From assembly GCF_025685425.1 (NCBI RefSeq), contig NZ_JAGTAS010000050.1, forward strand, positions 62,001-126,000: a stretch of 64,000 bases of DNA. Reading direction: 5' to 3'. Shown here one piece after another: positions 1 to 7,318 of this stretch. Source of the stretch: Terriglobus albidus. Lineage in GTDB: Bacteria; Acidobacteriota; Terriglobia; Terriglobales; Acidobacteriaceae. The notes beneath the pieces were generated by a model. That model had not been told where the DNA came from and made no database searches. It saw nothing but the letters and a program-made list of their open reading frames with translations. The translations under genes and the position numbers were made by a program. Positions within the stretch are counted from its first letter, which is position 1. Each line of letters opens with the position of its first letter.

Positions 1-32
1 GGGTTACGCAGTAGGTTTAGGGGAATGAAATG

Positions 33-66
33 TGAAAACGCTCCGCAGAAGTGCGGAGCGTTTTTG
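33..66. terminator. Bidirectional rho-independent terminator
   Basis: A GC-rich stem (CGCTCCGC paired with GCGGAGCG) with a short AGAAGT loop is flanked by A residues on the left and a T run on the right. It can therefore end transcription from either side, including the minus-strand folD-coaE-htrA operon that stops at 216. Confidence 0.8.
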
Positions 67-111
67 TTCGGGGTTGAAGATGTATTGGGTGATCGCCGTC
101 AACGACGGTCC

Positions 112-205
112 TATAGAGCGGGCTTTCAGCCCTTCTCTCCTCTATTGCGGCGCTACCTGGGGCGTTGCCCCAGGCTGATATAGAGCGCGCCTTCAGCGCT
201 TTTTG
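112..205. repeat. Extragenic palindromic repeat, family A copy 1
   Basis: About 94 bases made of three small palindromes: GGGCTTTCAGCCC, CCTGGGGCGTTGCCCCAGG and GCGCCTTCAGCGC, the outer ones preceded by TATAGAGCG-like words. A second copy with the same order and spacing lies at 8941-9033, upstream of selO. It lies just downstream of the htrA stop. It looks like a REP/BIME-type element; no coding potential was seen. Confidence 0.7.
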
Positions 206-215
206 GTGGCGAATT

Positions 216-1406
216 CTACGTTTGGCGTTCGCTGGCTTCGCTCAGGGTGACGCGCAACTCAAGCTTCTTGCGTCCGCGGAAGATTGTGACTGTGACCGTA
301 TCGCCTGCCTTATGGGAGTTCATCACGTCGGAGACATCCTGCTGGGTGGTGATGTCCTGTCCATCGATTTTGACGATGAGGTCACCACCGATCATCACCG
401 GTGTGTTGCCCATGTAAGCGCGCTGTGAGCCGCCCTTCAGGCCGGCCCGTTCTGCGGCACCGCCGGGCAGGACCCTCTCCACCAGGACTCCGTAGTCGGC
501 TGCGAGGCCCAGCTGGTCGGCGATATCCGGGCCGATGGGCAGTGTGACAACATCCAGCGCCGGACGGCGAACATGGCCATAGCGGGCGAGGTCGTCGACG
601 AAGGCACGGGCAGTATTGATGGGGATGGCGAAGCCGATGCCGGCGCTCTGGTCGCTGCCGTTGGAGGCAATCATCGTGTTGATGCCGATGACCTCGCCGC
701 GCGAGTTCAATAGCGGTCCACCGGAGTTGCCGGGGTTGATGGCGGCGTCGGTCTGGATAGCGTTGTCGATGGCTGCTCCTGTCGGTCCGCGGACGGAGCG
801 AAGGGCGGAGATGATGCCGCGGGTCATGGTTCCGTTCAAGCCGAAGGGATTGCCGATGGCATAGACCTTCTGCCCAACGACGATGTTCTTGGAGTCGGCC
901 AGGGTGACAGGAGTCAGGTTGGGCGCATTGATCTGCAGTAGCGCCAAGTCATGGCTCTTATCCACCTGAACCACATTGGCCTTGTACTTGTGCTTGTCGC
1001 TCAGCGTGACTTCGATGCGTTGGCCATCCTGAATCACGTGGTTGTTGGTGAGGATGTGGCCCTCTTTATCGATGATGAACCCGGTACCCATACCCTGCTG
1101 GGGAACAGGACCGTAGAAGAAATCGAATGCGACGGTCGTAGAGGTAACGTTCACCACGCTCGGCAGTGTGCGCTTGTAAACGTTGATGTTGTTCTGCTCT
1201 TCCGCATCAAACTCCGGCGCTGCGTTGGCGACGGTCATATGGAAGTTGCCCAGAGGGCCGTTCACCGCGGTTGTTCCATTGCCCGGCAGTGACGGAAAGG
1301 CGCTCTTCACCCAGTTACCGATGGTTCCTGACGGCACCATGTAGGTTGTCAGCAGGTAGAAACCGCTCACCAGAAGGAGCACGAGCAGTACGCGACGCAT
1401 CTTCAT
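216..1406 (-). CDS. HtrA/DegP-family serine protease with one PDZ domain
   Basis: Envelope quality-control protease of the S1C (HtrA/Deg) family, 396 aa. Residues 5-22 form an N-terminal hydrophobic anchor, so the catalytic domain should face the periplasm. The triad is visible: His123 (TNNHV), Asp153 (SHDLALL) and Ser228 (NPGNSGG). One PDZ domain covers about 290-390, including GGDLIVKIDG. With an N-terminal anchor and a single PDZ domain it resembles DegS-type proteins more than two-PDZ DegP, but a sigma-E role is not shown. The start is the first of two close ATGs, preceded by AAGGAAG. It is the last gene of a minus-strand operon, 34 bases after coaE. Family certain; substrate unknown. Confidence 0.93.
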   Translation of the reverse strand: MKMRRVLLVLLLVSGFYLLTTYMVPSGTIGNWVKSAFPSLPGNGTTAVNGPLGNFHMTVANAAPEFDAEEQNNINVYKRTLPSVVNVTSTTVAFDFFYGPVPQQGMGTGFIIDKEGHILTNNHVIQDGQRIEVTLSDKHKYKANVVQVDKSHDLALLQINAPNLTPVTLADSKNIVVGQKVYAIGNPFGLNGTMTRGIISALRSVRGPTGAAIDNAIQTDAAINPGNSGGPLLNSRGEVIGINTMIASNGSDQSAGIGFAIPINTARAFVDDLARYGHVRRPALDVVTLPIGPDIADQLGLAADYGVLVERVLPGGAAERAGLKGGSQRAYMGNTPVMIGGDLIVKIDGQDITTQQDVSDVMNSHKAGDTVTVTIFRGRKKLELRVTLSEASERQT

Positions 1407-1440
1407 ATAACTTCCTTTACGTTTCCTTTGCCTGTGAAGT

Positions 1441-2076
1441 TCAGGCCTTAAACGATTCTAGGCTCTCAGAGGCTGCTTTGAGCGCCTCCCACACCTGGAG
1501 GACCTGCCGGCGCAGATCTTCGAGCGTGCCGTCATTCCGGATCAGGAAATGGGATCGCTGCATTTTTTCAAAGTCGGACATCTGCGCCTCCATACGGCGG
1601 CGCGCATCGTCTACCGTTGCTCCCGGCTGCCGCGCCAGGAAGCGTTCGATGCGAACCTGTTCCGGAGCATAAACCAGTACGATCCGGTCGAAACGATCGC
1701 GCAGGTTGCCATATTTCGTCTCGAAGAGCAGTGCGGTTTCGACGACGCAGACGGCATTGGGTTCGCGTTGTCCGATCTCTGTCATCCATGCGGCCTGGGC
1801 TGCGATGGTGGCCGGATGGACGATGGCGTTCAATTCCTCGACGCGGCCGTCGGTGAAGGCGATCTTTGCCAGCCGCGCACGATCCAGCGTGCCGTCGGCT
1901 GCGAGCACCTCTGTGCCGAAGTGCGCGACAATACGGTCGAAAACGTCATGGCCCGGCTGCATCAGCCTGCGGCCGATCTCATCGGCCTGGATAACGTGCG
2001 CTCCAAGCTCGAGCAGCATGGCGGCCACGGTTGATTTGCCGCTACCGAGGCCGCCTGTAAGTCCTACACGCAGCAT
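1441..2076 (-). CDS. coaE: Dephospho-CoA kinase
   Basis: Catalyses the last step of coenzyme A synthesis, ATP-dependent phosphorylation of dephospho-CoA, in the cytoplasm. The 211-aa length is normal. The P-loop is at residues 8-16 (GGLGSGKST), followed by the family-typical QADEIGR and by HPATIAAQ near the middle of the protein. The ATG lies only two bases after the folD stop codon, so the two are almost certainly co-transcribed and possibly translationally coupled. htrA follows 34 bases downstream. Nothing unusual is seen. Confidence 0.95.
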   Translation of the reverse strand: MLRVGLTGGLGSGKSTVAAMLLELGAHVIQADEIGRRLMQPGHDVFDRIVAHFGTEVLAADGTLDRARLAKIAFTDGRVEELNAIVHPATIAAQAAWMTEIGQREPNAVCVVETALLFETKYGNLRDRFDRIVLVYAPEQVRIERFLARQPGATVDDARRRMEAQMSDFEKMQRSHFLIRNDGTLEDLRRQVLQVWEALKAASESLESFKA

Positions 2077-2078
2077 TG

Positions 2079-2993
2079 CTACACGCCCCGGCGTTGCCTT
2101 GCTGCGCGGACGGTGTTCTTCATCAGCATGGCGATGGTCAATGCTCCTACGCCTCCGGGGACCGGAGTGTAGGCTCCGCTGACGGCGAAGGCACGAGGAT
2201 CGACATCGCCGACGACGGTATATCCACGTTTGGCAAAGCCATCGGAGCGAGATGTGTCATCGGGGAAGAACTTCTCCATCTCGGCGCGATCGTTCACGCG
2301 GTTGATGCCAACATCGATGATGGTTGCACCGGGCTTGACCATCTCTTCCGTGATGAAGCCGGGGCGGCCGATGGCGGCGACCAGAATGTCAGCGTGACGG
2401 GTGTAATTCACCAGGTTGGAGGTCTTCGAGTGGCAGACACTCACCGTAGCGCTCGCGTTCAGCAGCATCATAGCCGCAGGCTTGCCAACGATATCACTGC
2501 GTCCCACGACGACGGCATTGGCTCCGGCGATTGCGATCTTGCTGCGCTCAAGAATCTCGATGATGCCTGCCGGTGTGCAGGGAGCAAGCGCAGGCTGACC
2601 TGCCTGCAGCCGGCCCGCGTTGACTGGATGAAATCCGTCAACGTCCTTCTGCGGATCAATAGCCTCAAGCAGACGCTTGGTGTCCACCTGCTTCGGCAGT
2701 GGAAGCTGAATCAGGATGCCGTCAACATCCGGGCGCGCGTTGAGCTCTGCAACCAGAGCGAGCATCTCTTCGGTGGTGATGGTCTCAGGCGGCGTGATCA
2801 TCTCGCTGCCGATACCGAGTTCGCCGCAGGTCTTTACCTTGCTGCGGACATAGATCTCAGAGGCGGCAACATGGCCCACCAGCACGACAACGAGTTTAGG
2901 GGTAATGCCGCGTGCGGCTAGTTCTTTCGCTTCGGCAGCAACTTCGTTCTTAATCTCGCCGGCAATGGCGACTCCGTCTAACAGCTTTGCCAC
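2079..2993 (-). CDS. folD: Bifunctional methylenetetrahydrofolate dehydrogenase/cyclohydrolase
   Basis: Interconverts 5,10-methylene- and 10-formyl-tetrahydrofolate with NADP in the cytoplasm. Family motifs are in order: IYVRSK with the catalytic lysine, LIQLPLPKQVD, the nucleotide-binding GRSDIVGKPAA and the C-terminal PVPGGVGALT. The open frame extends 43 codons upstream to an ATG at 3122, but that extension has no family resemblance. A GTG at 2993 has GGAG nine bases upstream and gives a protein starting MAKLLDGVAIAGEI, which lines up with the usual FolD N-terminus and gives a normal 304 aa. I therefore choose the GTG. First gene of the folD-coaE-htrA operon. Confidence 0.94.
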   Translation of the reverse strand: MAKLLDGVAIAGEIKNEVAAEAKELAARGITPKLVVVLVGHVAASEIYVRSKVKTCGELGIGSEMITPPETITTEEMLALVAELNARPDVDGILIQLPLPKQVDTKRLLEAIDPQKDVDGFHPVNAGRLQAGQPALAPCTPAGIIEILERSKIAIAGANAVVVGRSDIVGKPAAMMLLNASATVSVCHSKTSNLVNYTRHADILVAAIGRPGFITEEMVKPGATIIDVGINRVNDRAEMEKFFPDDTSRSDGFAKRGYTVVGDVDPRAFAVSGAYTPVPGGVGALTIAMLMKNTVRAARQRRGV

Positions 2994-3163
2994 GTTTTTT
3001 GTCTCCACAACAATCGTACCGGGAACTGGGGTTGCCTGTTGTCCGTAAGAAAATGTCACAAAAGGGTTACAACTGGTTACTTCAGATGCTGCAACTCGAA
3101 GGCAACAAAAGCGTCTAATCAATTACAGGTGGTAGGAAGCTCGCGAAAGGAGCGGAGAGACAG

Positions 3164-3412
3164 ATGGCACAGGAGATAGAAAACGGCATCGAGAAGTTCA
3201 CAGAACAGGACCTCGCAGGCCTGCGGAACGACCTGTTGCAATCAGGGCTGGATAGCTGGCAGGCAGGGGAGTTGATTTCCAACTTTCTAATGGGTCGCGG
3301 CTATGGCGTATCGAACCAGGCGGCACGGAATGCTGCCACACGCATTGAGTCCGCTTCCTGTTCATTGGAGTCCATGCAACGCGAACTGGAGAGTGTTGCG
3401 TTGGTGATGTAG
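3164..3412 (+). CDS. Small conserved-looking protein of unknown function (82 aa)
   Basis: I do not recognise this protein. It is a cytoplasmic-looking, mostly helical, acidic 82-aa product with no signal peptide, cysteine pair or membrane segment. It has a strong ribosome site (AAAGGAGCGGAGAG) just before the ATG and is followed 23 bases later by a clear terminator, so it is very likely a real single-gene transcript. It is divergent from folD across about 170 bases. The sequence ends in SLESMQRELESVALVM, which could pack as a helix for dimerisation. No function is assigned. Confidence 0.75.
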   Translation: MAQEIENGIEKFTEQDLAGLRNDLLQSGLDSWQAGELISNFLMGRGYGVSNQAARNAATRIESASCSLESMQRELESVALVM

Positions 3413-3435
3413 TTCAGGATTGATGTTAAGAAGTA

Positions 3436-3464
3436 AAGGCCCGCGAAATTTGCGGGCTTTTCTT
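3436..3464 (+). terminator. Rho-independent terminator
   Basis: The stem GCCCGC/GCGGGC has an AT-rich loop and is followed by TTTTCTT. It ends the 82-aa gene. The A-rich left flank may also serve the convergent permease gene that stops at 3483. Confidence 0.85.
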
Positions 3465-3482
3465 CATTTTGGGAATGGATTT

Positions 3483-4775
3483 TTATTCGTACTTCAGTGT
3501 GGTAACCGGGTCGAGTTCAGCGGCGCGGCGCGCAGGTAACGTACCGAAGATGACTCCGACGATGACTGATGTGAACAAGGAAACCACAGCCGACATCCAG
3601 GAGTGGGGAACCTTGAAGGGTGTCAGGAAGCTGACACTAAAGGGAATTGCAAGACCGATCACGGTGCCGACGACACCGCCGGAGAGTGAAAGAAAGACAC
3701 TCTCGGTGAGGAACTGCATCAGGATCTCGCGACGGGTAGCGCCTAGGGCTTTGCGGATACCGATCTCGCGGATACGCGCCTGCACATTGGCCAGCATGGA
3801 GTTCATAATGCCCACGCCACTCACGATGAGCGTGATGGCGGCAGCTAATGTGAGTACGATCGTCAGCATTGTGGCGATCTGACCCATTACATGCAGCACC
3901 TGTGTCAGGGTAAAGGCGGTATAGACGCTGGTGGGACGATGGCGCGCCTTGATGATCTCCAGAATGCGCTTGGCGGCCGGCTCAACCTGGGAACTGTTGG
4001 CCACGGTAAAGAAGATCTGCTTTACGCTGTCTGTGCCCTGGAAGTAGCGGGCGACCTGATAGGGGATCAGGATGGTTTGATCGCTGATCTCTGATTGACC
4101 AAAGGTTTCGACGCTTTCTTCAAAGACGCCGACGATCAGGAAGGGAATTCCGCTAACGGTCAATGTGTTGCCGATTGCGCCCTCCGAGCCGCCGAAGAGC
4201 GCTCGGGCCAGGGGCTTGACGATGACGGCCACCTTGGCGTGGGAGTTTGCATCTTGCTCGTCAAAGAAGCGGCCGCTCAGCACCTTCAGATTGCGTACCC
4301 GCTTGTATTGCGGCGAGACGCCCAGGAGCATGGCGTCTTTGGTGATACCGCTTCCCATGCTGATGCGGTCGTGGAACTCCAGCATCGGCGAGGAGGCGAT
4401 GATGCCGGGTACGGCGGAGTTTACCGCTTCCATGTCGGCATTGGTCATGAAATCCGGCGTCGAGGTATTGTCGGGCCCGGCGACGCTGCCGCCGTTGAAC
4501 TGCATCTCGATCATGTTGGGGCCGATCGAGGAGATCAGGTTCAAGGCGTAGTTCTTGCCGGTAAGGCCCAGAGTGACGACGAGGATGATGGAGGCGGACC
4601 CGATGACCATGCCCAGCATGGTGAGCAGAAAACGGGCCTTGCTGGCCTTAAAGCTGTCGATGGCAAGGTTGATCGTCTCCGAGAACATCAGGGAGGTCTT
4701 GGCAGACTTCAGGGTGCTCTCAAAGGTCCTCGGCCGTTGCGCCGGGCGCGCCGTAGATGAAGCTACAGTGGCCAT
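3483..4775 (-). CDS. MacB/FtsX-type ABC transporter permease
   Basis: Inner-membrane permease subunit of the MacB/FtsX family, 430 aa. It has one transmembrane helix near residues 48-68 (FLLTMLGMVIG), then a long periplasmic MacB-type domain (about 75-290). Three C-terminal helices follow, with the diagnostic cytoplasmic loop REIGIRKALGATRREILMQF and the ending LPARRAAELDPVTTLKYE. MacB-type permeases move lipoproteins, peptides or drugs, or transmit mechanical signals, with a separate ATPase. No ATPase or membrane-fusion gene is next to it here, which is unusual. The ATG has AGAGGA upstream. Family sure, substrate unknown. Confidence 0.9.
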   Translation of the reverse strand: MATVASSTARPAQRPRTFESTLKSAKTSLMFSETINLAIDSFKASKARFLLTMLGMVIGSASIILVVTLGLTGKNYALNLISSIGPNMIEMQFNGGSVAGPDNTSTPDFMTNADMEAVNSAVPGIIASSPMLEFHDRISMGSGITKDAMLLGVSPQYKRVRNLKVLSGRFFDEQDANSHAKVAVIVKPLARALFGGSEGAIGNTLTVSGIPFLIVGVFEESVETFGQSEISDQTILIPYQVARYFQGTDSVKQIFFTVANSSQVEPAAKRILEIIKARHRPTSVYTAFTLTQVLHVMGQIATMLTIVLTLAAAITLIVSGVGIMNSMLANVQARIREIGIRKALGATRREILMQFLTESVFLSLSGGVVGTVIGLAIPFSVSFLTPFKVPHSWMSAVVSLFTSVIVGVIFGTLPARRAAELDPVTTLKYE

Positions 4776-4888
4776 ATCCTCTTCTCATTAGAGCACTTCT
4801 CCCTGAAAAAGAAGCACGAAAAACGGGCGAAAATCGCACCCGGAGGGGCGGGCTTGGTATGCTAACCCTCAGCGCACCCGCCTCAAGC

Positions 4889-4978
4889 GGAGGGATGTGT
4901 GAGTGGTTGAAACAGGCGGTCTTGAAAACCGCTTTGGGCGAAAGTCCAACGGGGGTTCGAATCCCTCTCCCTCCGCCA
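4889..4978 (+). tRNA. tRNA-Ser (anticodon TGA)
   Basis: The acceptor stem GGAGGGA pairs with TCCCTCC, followed by discriminator G and an encoded CCA (4976-4978). The anticodon arm GCGGT-CTTGAAA-ACCGC gives anticodon TGA at 4923-4925. A long variable arm, as in class II tRNAs, precedes the T arm with GTTCGAATC. The total length of 90 bases fits serine tRNA and reads UCA-type codons. Confidence 0.96.
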
Positions 4979-5056
4979 TAAACGGCTTAAAGTGCGTCCT
5001 GAGTTGCCCGGGATTTCCCGGAATCTGCTCAGAAACCAACCTTTTCGGCGCGCGCT

Positions 5057-6148
5057 TTGCTTTACACGACCAACAATCTAAGAATTAAGTCGACCCGAGT
5101 CGTTCTGCCTCCGGTCTTTCTGGAAGAAGAGATGCCCGTCACGGAGCGGGCCTCAGCTACCGTTTTTGATGCGCGTCACCAGATCGTCGAAGTGCTCGAC
5201 GGTATCGACGACCGTCTTGTCGTAGTGGTCGGCCCCTGCTCGATCCACGACCCAGACGCTGCCCGCGAGTATGCCGGGCTGCTGCGCGAGGCGATTGCGG
5301 AGCTCTCGGACGAGCTGATGATCGTGATGCGGCTGTATTTCGAGAAGCCGCGGACCACGGTCGGCTGGAAGGGATTGATCAACGATCCGTACCTCGATGA
5401 GTCGTTCCGCATCAACGATGGCCTTCGCATCGCACGCCGGCTGCTGCTCGATCTGGCGGAGATGAGTGTGCCGGCAGGCACGGAGTTCCTGGACATGATC
5501 TCGCCGCAGTACGTGGCGGATCTTGTCAGTTGGGGAGCCATCGGAGCACGTACGACGGAGAGCCAGGTGCATCGCCAGCTCGCCTCCGGACTTTCCTGCC
5601 CGGTTGGCTTCAAGAACGGCACCTCGGGTAATGTGCAGATCGCGATCGACGCGATTCTTTCGGCGAACCATCCGCATACGTTTCTGGGAACTTCGGACAC
5701 GGGACAGTCGGCGATTTTGCTGACATCGGGCAATCCGGATTGTCACATCATCCTGCGCGGTGGCCGCCAGACGACGAACTTCGATGCGGCCTCGGTGGCT
5801 TCAACGGCGGAGCAGATGGAAAAGGCCTGGGTCAAGCCGCGCATCATGATCGACTGCAGCCATGCGAACAGCGGGAAAGATCATCGTAAGCAGGGAGCTG
5901 TCTGCCGCGATGTTGCCGGACAGATCGCCGCAGGCGACAGCCGCATCATGGGTGTGATGATCGAGAGCAATCTCGTCGCCGGCACACAGCCTCTCGTGAA
6001 CGGTAAGGCGCAGGTGTACGGGCAGAGCATCACGGATGCTTGTATCGACTGGGCCGAAACTCAGGTTCTGCTGCGTGAGCTTGCAGAGGCTGTGCGTGAA
6101 CGCCGAGTCAAGAAGGGCGCCGCTCAGGCGGTAACGGCTGCCGAGTAG
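5057..6148 (+). CDS. aroG: 3-deoxy-7-phosphoheptulonate synthase, class I (DAHP synthase)
   Basis: First enzyme of the shikimate pathway, condensing phosphoenolpyruvate and erythrose 4-phosphate in the cytoplasm. The 363 aa match the AroFGH type in length and order: N-terminal TTNNLRIKSTRVVLPP, metal-ligand segment VVGPCSIHDP with Cys61, LRGGRQTTNFD, and MIDCSHANSGKDHRKQ near the C-terminus. The start at 5057 is supported because the N-terminal tail aligns with the E. coli enzymes from recall. Which aromatic amino acid inhibits it cannot be read with confidence, so the symbol is a family label. Single gene downstream of tRNA-Ser, ended by a terminator at 6181-6215. Confidence 0.95.
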   Translation: MLYTTNNLRIKSTRVVLPPVFLEEEMPVTERASATVFDARHQIVEVLDGIDDRLVVVVGPCSIHDPDAAREYAGLLREAIAELSDELMIVMRLYFEKPRTTVGWKGLINDPYLDESFRINDGLRIARRLLLDLAEMSVPAGTEFLDMISPQYVADLVSWGAIGARTTESQVHRQLASGLSCPVGFKNGTSGNVQIAIDAILSANHPHTFLGTSDTGQSAILLTSGNPDCHIILRGGRQTTNFDAASVASTAEQMEKAWVKPRIMIDCSHANSGKDHRKQGAVCRDVAGQIAAGDSRIMGVMIESNLVAGTQPLVNGKAQVYGQSITDACIDWAETQVLLRELAEAVRERRVKKGAAQAVTAAE

Positions 6149-6180
6149 GGCGAAGACATAGATTCAGGTGAGTCATTGAA

Positions 6181-6215
6181 GGCCCCGATCTTGTTGCAAT
6201 AGAGATCGGGGCCTT
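6181..6215 (+). terminator. Rho-independent terminator after the DAHP synthase gene
   Basis: The stem GGCCCCGATCT pairs with AGATCGGGGCC across a short loop and is followed by TTTACG. The position, 32 bases after the stop codon, fits a terminator. Confidence 0.85.
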
Positions 6216-6302
6216 TACGTTCGTCTAGGTCTCTTTGCCTAGCTTGTGCTTTTGAAGGAAGTGAAACAATACTTTCATCTCATTCCGGAGGCATTCGAAC
6301 CC

Positions 6303-6734
6303 GTGACCAAGAACCTTATGCGCGCCGCGCTGGCACTGCTGCTGGCTGCACCTTTCATCGCTCACGCCCAGAACAAGGCGGTCGACTTCAATCCGAAGAT
6401 GCCGTTCTCCGATGGCTTTATCGCGGGGAACACACTGTATGTCGCAGGCCAGCAGGGCCCTGACGATCATGGCAAGGTGACAGGCACCACCATTGAGTTT
6501 CAGGCGGAGCGCACGATTGCCGCCATTCAGCGCGTTGTCGAGAAGGCTGGTTTCAAGATGACCGATCTGGTCAGCGTGACTGTCTATGTGACCGACCTCA
6601 ATGACGTGCCCAAGATGAACGAGGTCTATAAGCGCCTGATGCCGAATCCAAAGCCGGCGAGGGCAACGGTAAAGGTTGCCGGTCTGATCGGCGATGCCAA
6701 GATTGAGATCTCGGCGATTGCTGTGAAGCAGTAG
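6303..6734 (+). CDS. Rid/YjgF-family protein with a Sec signal peptide
   Basis: Member of the Rid (YjgF/UK114) family predicted to be exported. I choose a GTG start at 6303, with GGAGG 11 bases upstream, giving 143 aa and a clean signal peptide (basic TKNLMR, hydrophobic AALALLLAAPF, then IAHAQ). An upstream in-frame ATG at 6246 would add 19 residues before the signal. The mature part has the family ending PARATVKVAG...IEISAIAVKQ. At the position of RidA's catalytic arginine (VARLP in enterobacterial RidA) this protein has glycine, so it is not an archetypal imine deaminase. Most Rid proteins are cytoplasmic. It stands alone between two terminator-like hairpins; substrate unknown. Confidence 0.88.
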   Translation: MTKNLMRAALALLLAAPFIAHAQNKAVDFNPKMPFSDGFIAGNTLYVAGQQGPDDHGKVTGTTIEFQAERTIAAIQRVVEKAGFKMTDLVSVTVYVTDLNDVPKMNEVYKRLMPNPKPARATVKVAGLIGDAKIEISAIAVKQ

Positions 6735-6754
6735 AGTAACGGGGGTAAAACTAA

Positions 6755-6787
6755 CGGCAGCCCAACGCATGGACATGTGGGCTGCCG
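6755..6787 (+). terminator. Hairpin after the exported Rid gene, probable weak terminator
   Basis: A ten-base stem CGGCAGCCCA/TGGGCTGCCG has a 13-base loop and sits 20 bases after the Rid stop codon. The following sequence (AAGTCGTTTGG) lacks a strong T run, so termination may be partial. Confidence 0.5.
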
Positions 6788-7204
6788 AAGTCGTTTGGAT
6801 TACTTCTACGCTATTCTCGAAGCAAGTCTTGGAGGATGATCGCGGCGTGCTGCATGACACCCTTAAGCACGGCACTTCGATGAAGCAGCGGCTGCAGGCT
6901 TTTGGGAAATATCTCTCAGAGGTGATGCACGACAGGGAACTCATCCTGCTGTATATCGAGTTCAAGACGTATGCGATTCGCAATCCGAAGTAGAAGCGTT
7001 TGGTGGAGTTGCCCTCGAGGTGATTGAGCAATATGCTGCGCAAGAAGTGGGAGAGTTTATTCCGGCCCTGAACGGAAGGATGCGCGCAGTGTGGTTGCTG
7101 GTGTGATCGATGGGTTGGCGTTGAATGTTTTGTTCGGTATCGGAGCAGGTTATCTTTGCAGTGTTGCAGCGGGTTGCGTGGAAAGAGTGATGGCGTCTCG
7201 TTGA
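6769..7204 (+). pseudogene. Remnant of a TetR/AcrR-type regulator (C-terminal part, frameshifted)
   Basis: An open stretch 6769-6993 encodes a sequence typical of the ligand-binding half of TetR regulators, for example QRLQAFGKYLSEVMHDREL then LLYIEFKTYAIRNP. After its stop, resemblance continues in other frames. Around 7020-7075 VIEQYAAQEVGEFIPAL can be read, and around 7079-7140 DARSVVAGVIDGLALNVLFG, a usual C-terminal TetR segment. No helix-turn-helix DNA-binding domain is present upstream, where the Rid gene ends instead. I infer a decayed regulator that lost its 5' half and gained frameshifts. The 74-codon open stretch is probably not a working gene. Confidence 0.6.
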
Positions 7205-7318
7205 GTGATGTTTGGTATTCCTAACCCACCCTAGCGATGGGGCACCCGGGCAGGGAAAATGAAAGACGAAGCATGTCCTTCGCTACGCTCAGAATGAGAC
7301 CTCTTTTAGAGGCACACA

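Noticed and set aside
4790-4815. A possible fourth copy of the 112-bp element (GAGCACTTCTCCCTG)
   Set aside because: Only one imperfect end is visible, with no interior match and no second end.
4835-4863. A promoter for tRNA-Ser with TATGCT at 4858-4863
   Set aside because: The -10-like word is placed well, but no acceptable -35 hexamer lies 16-18 bases upstream.
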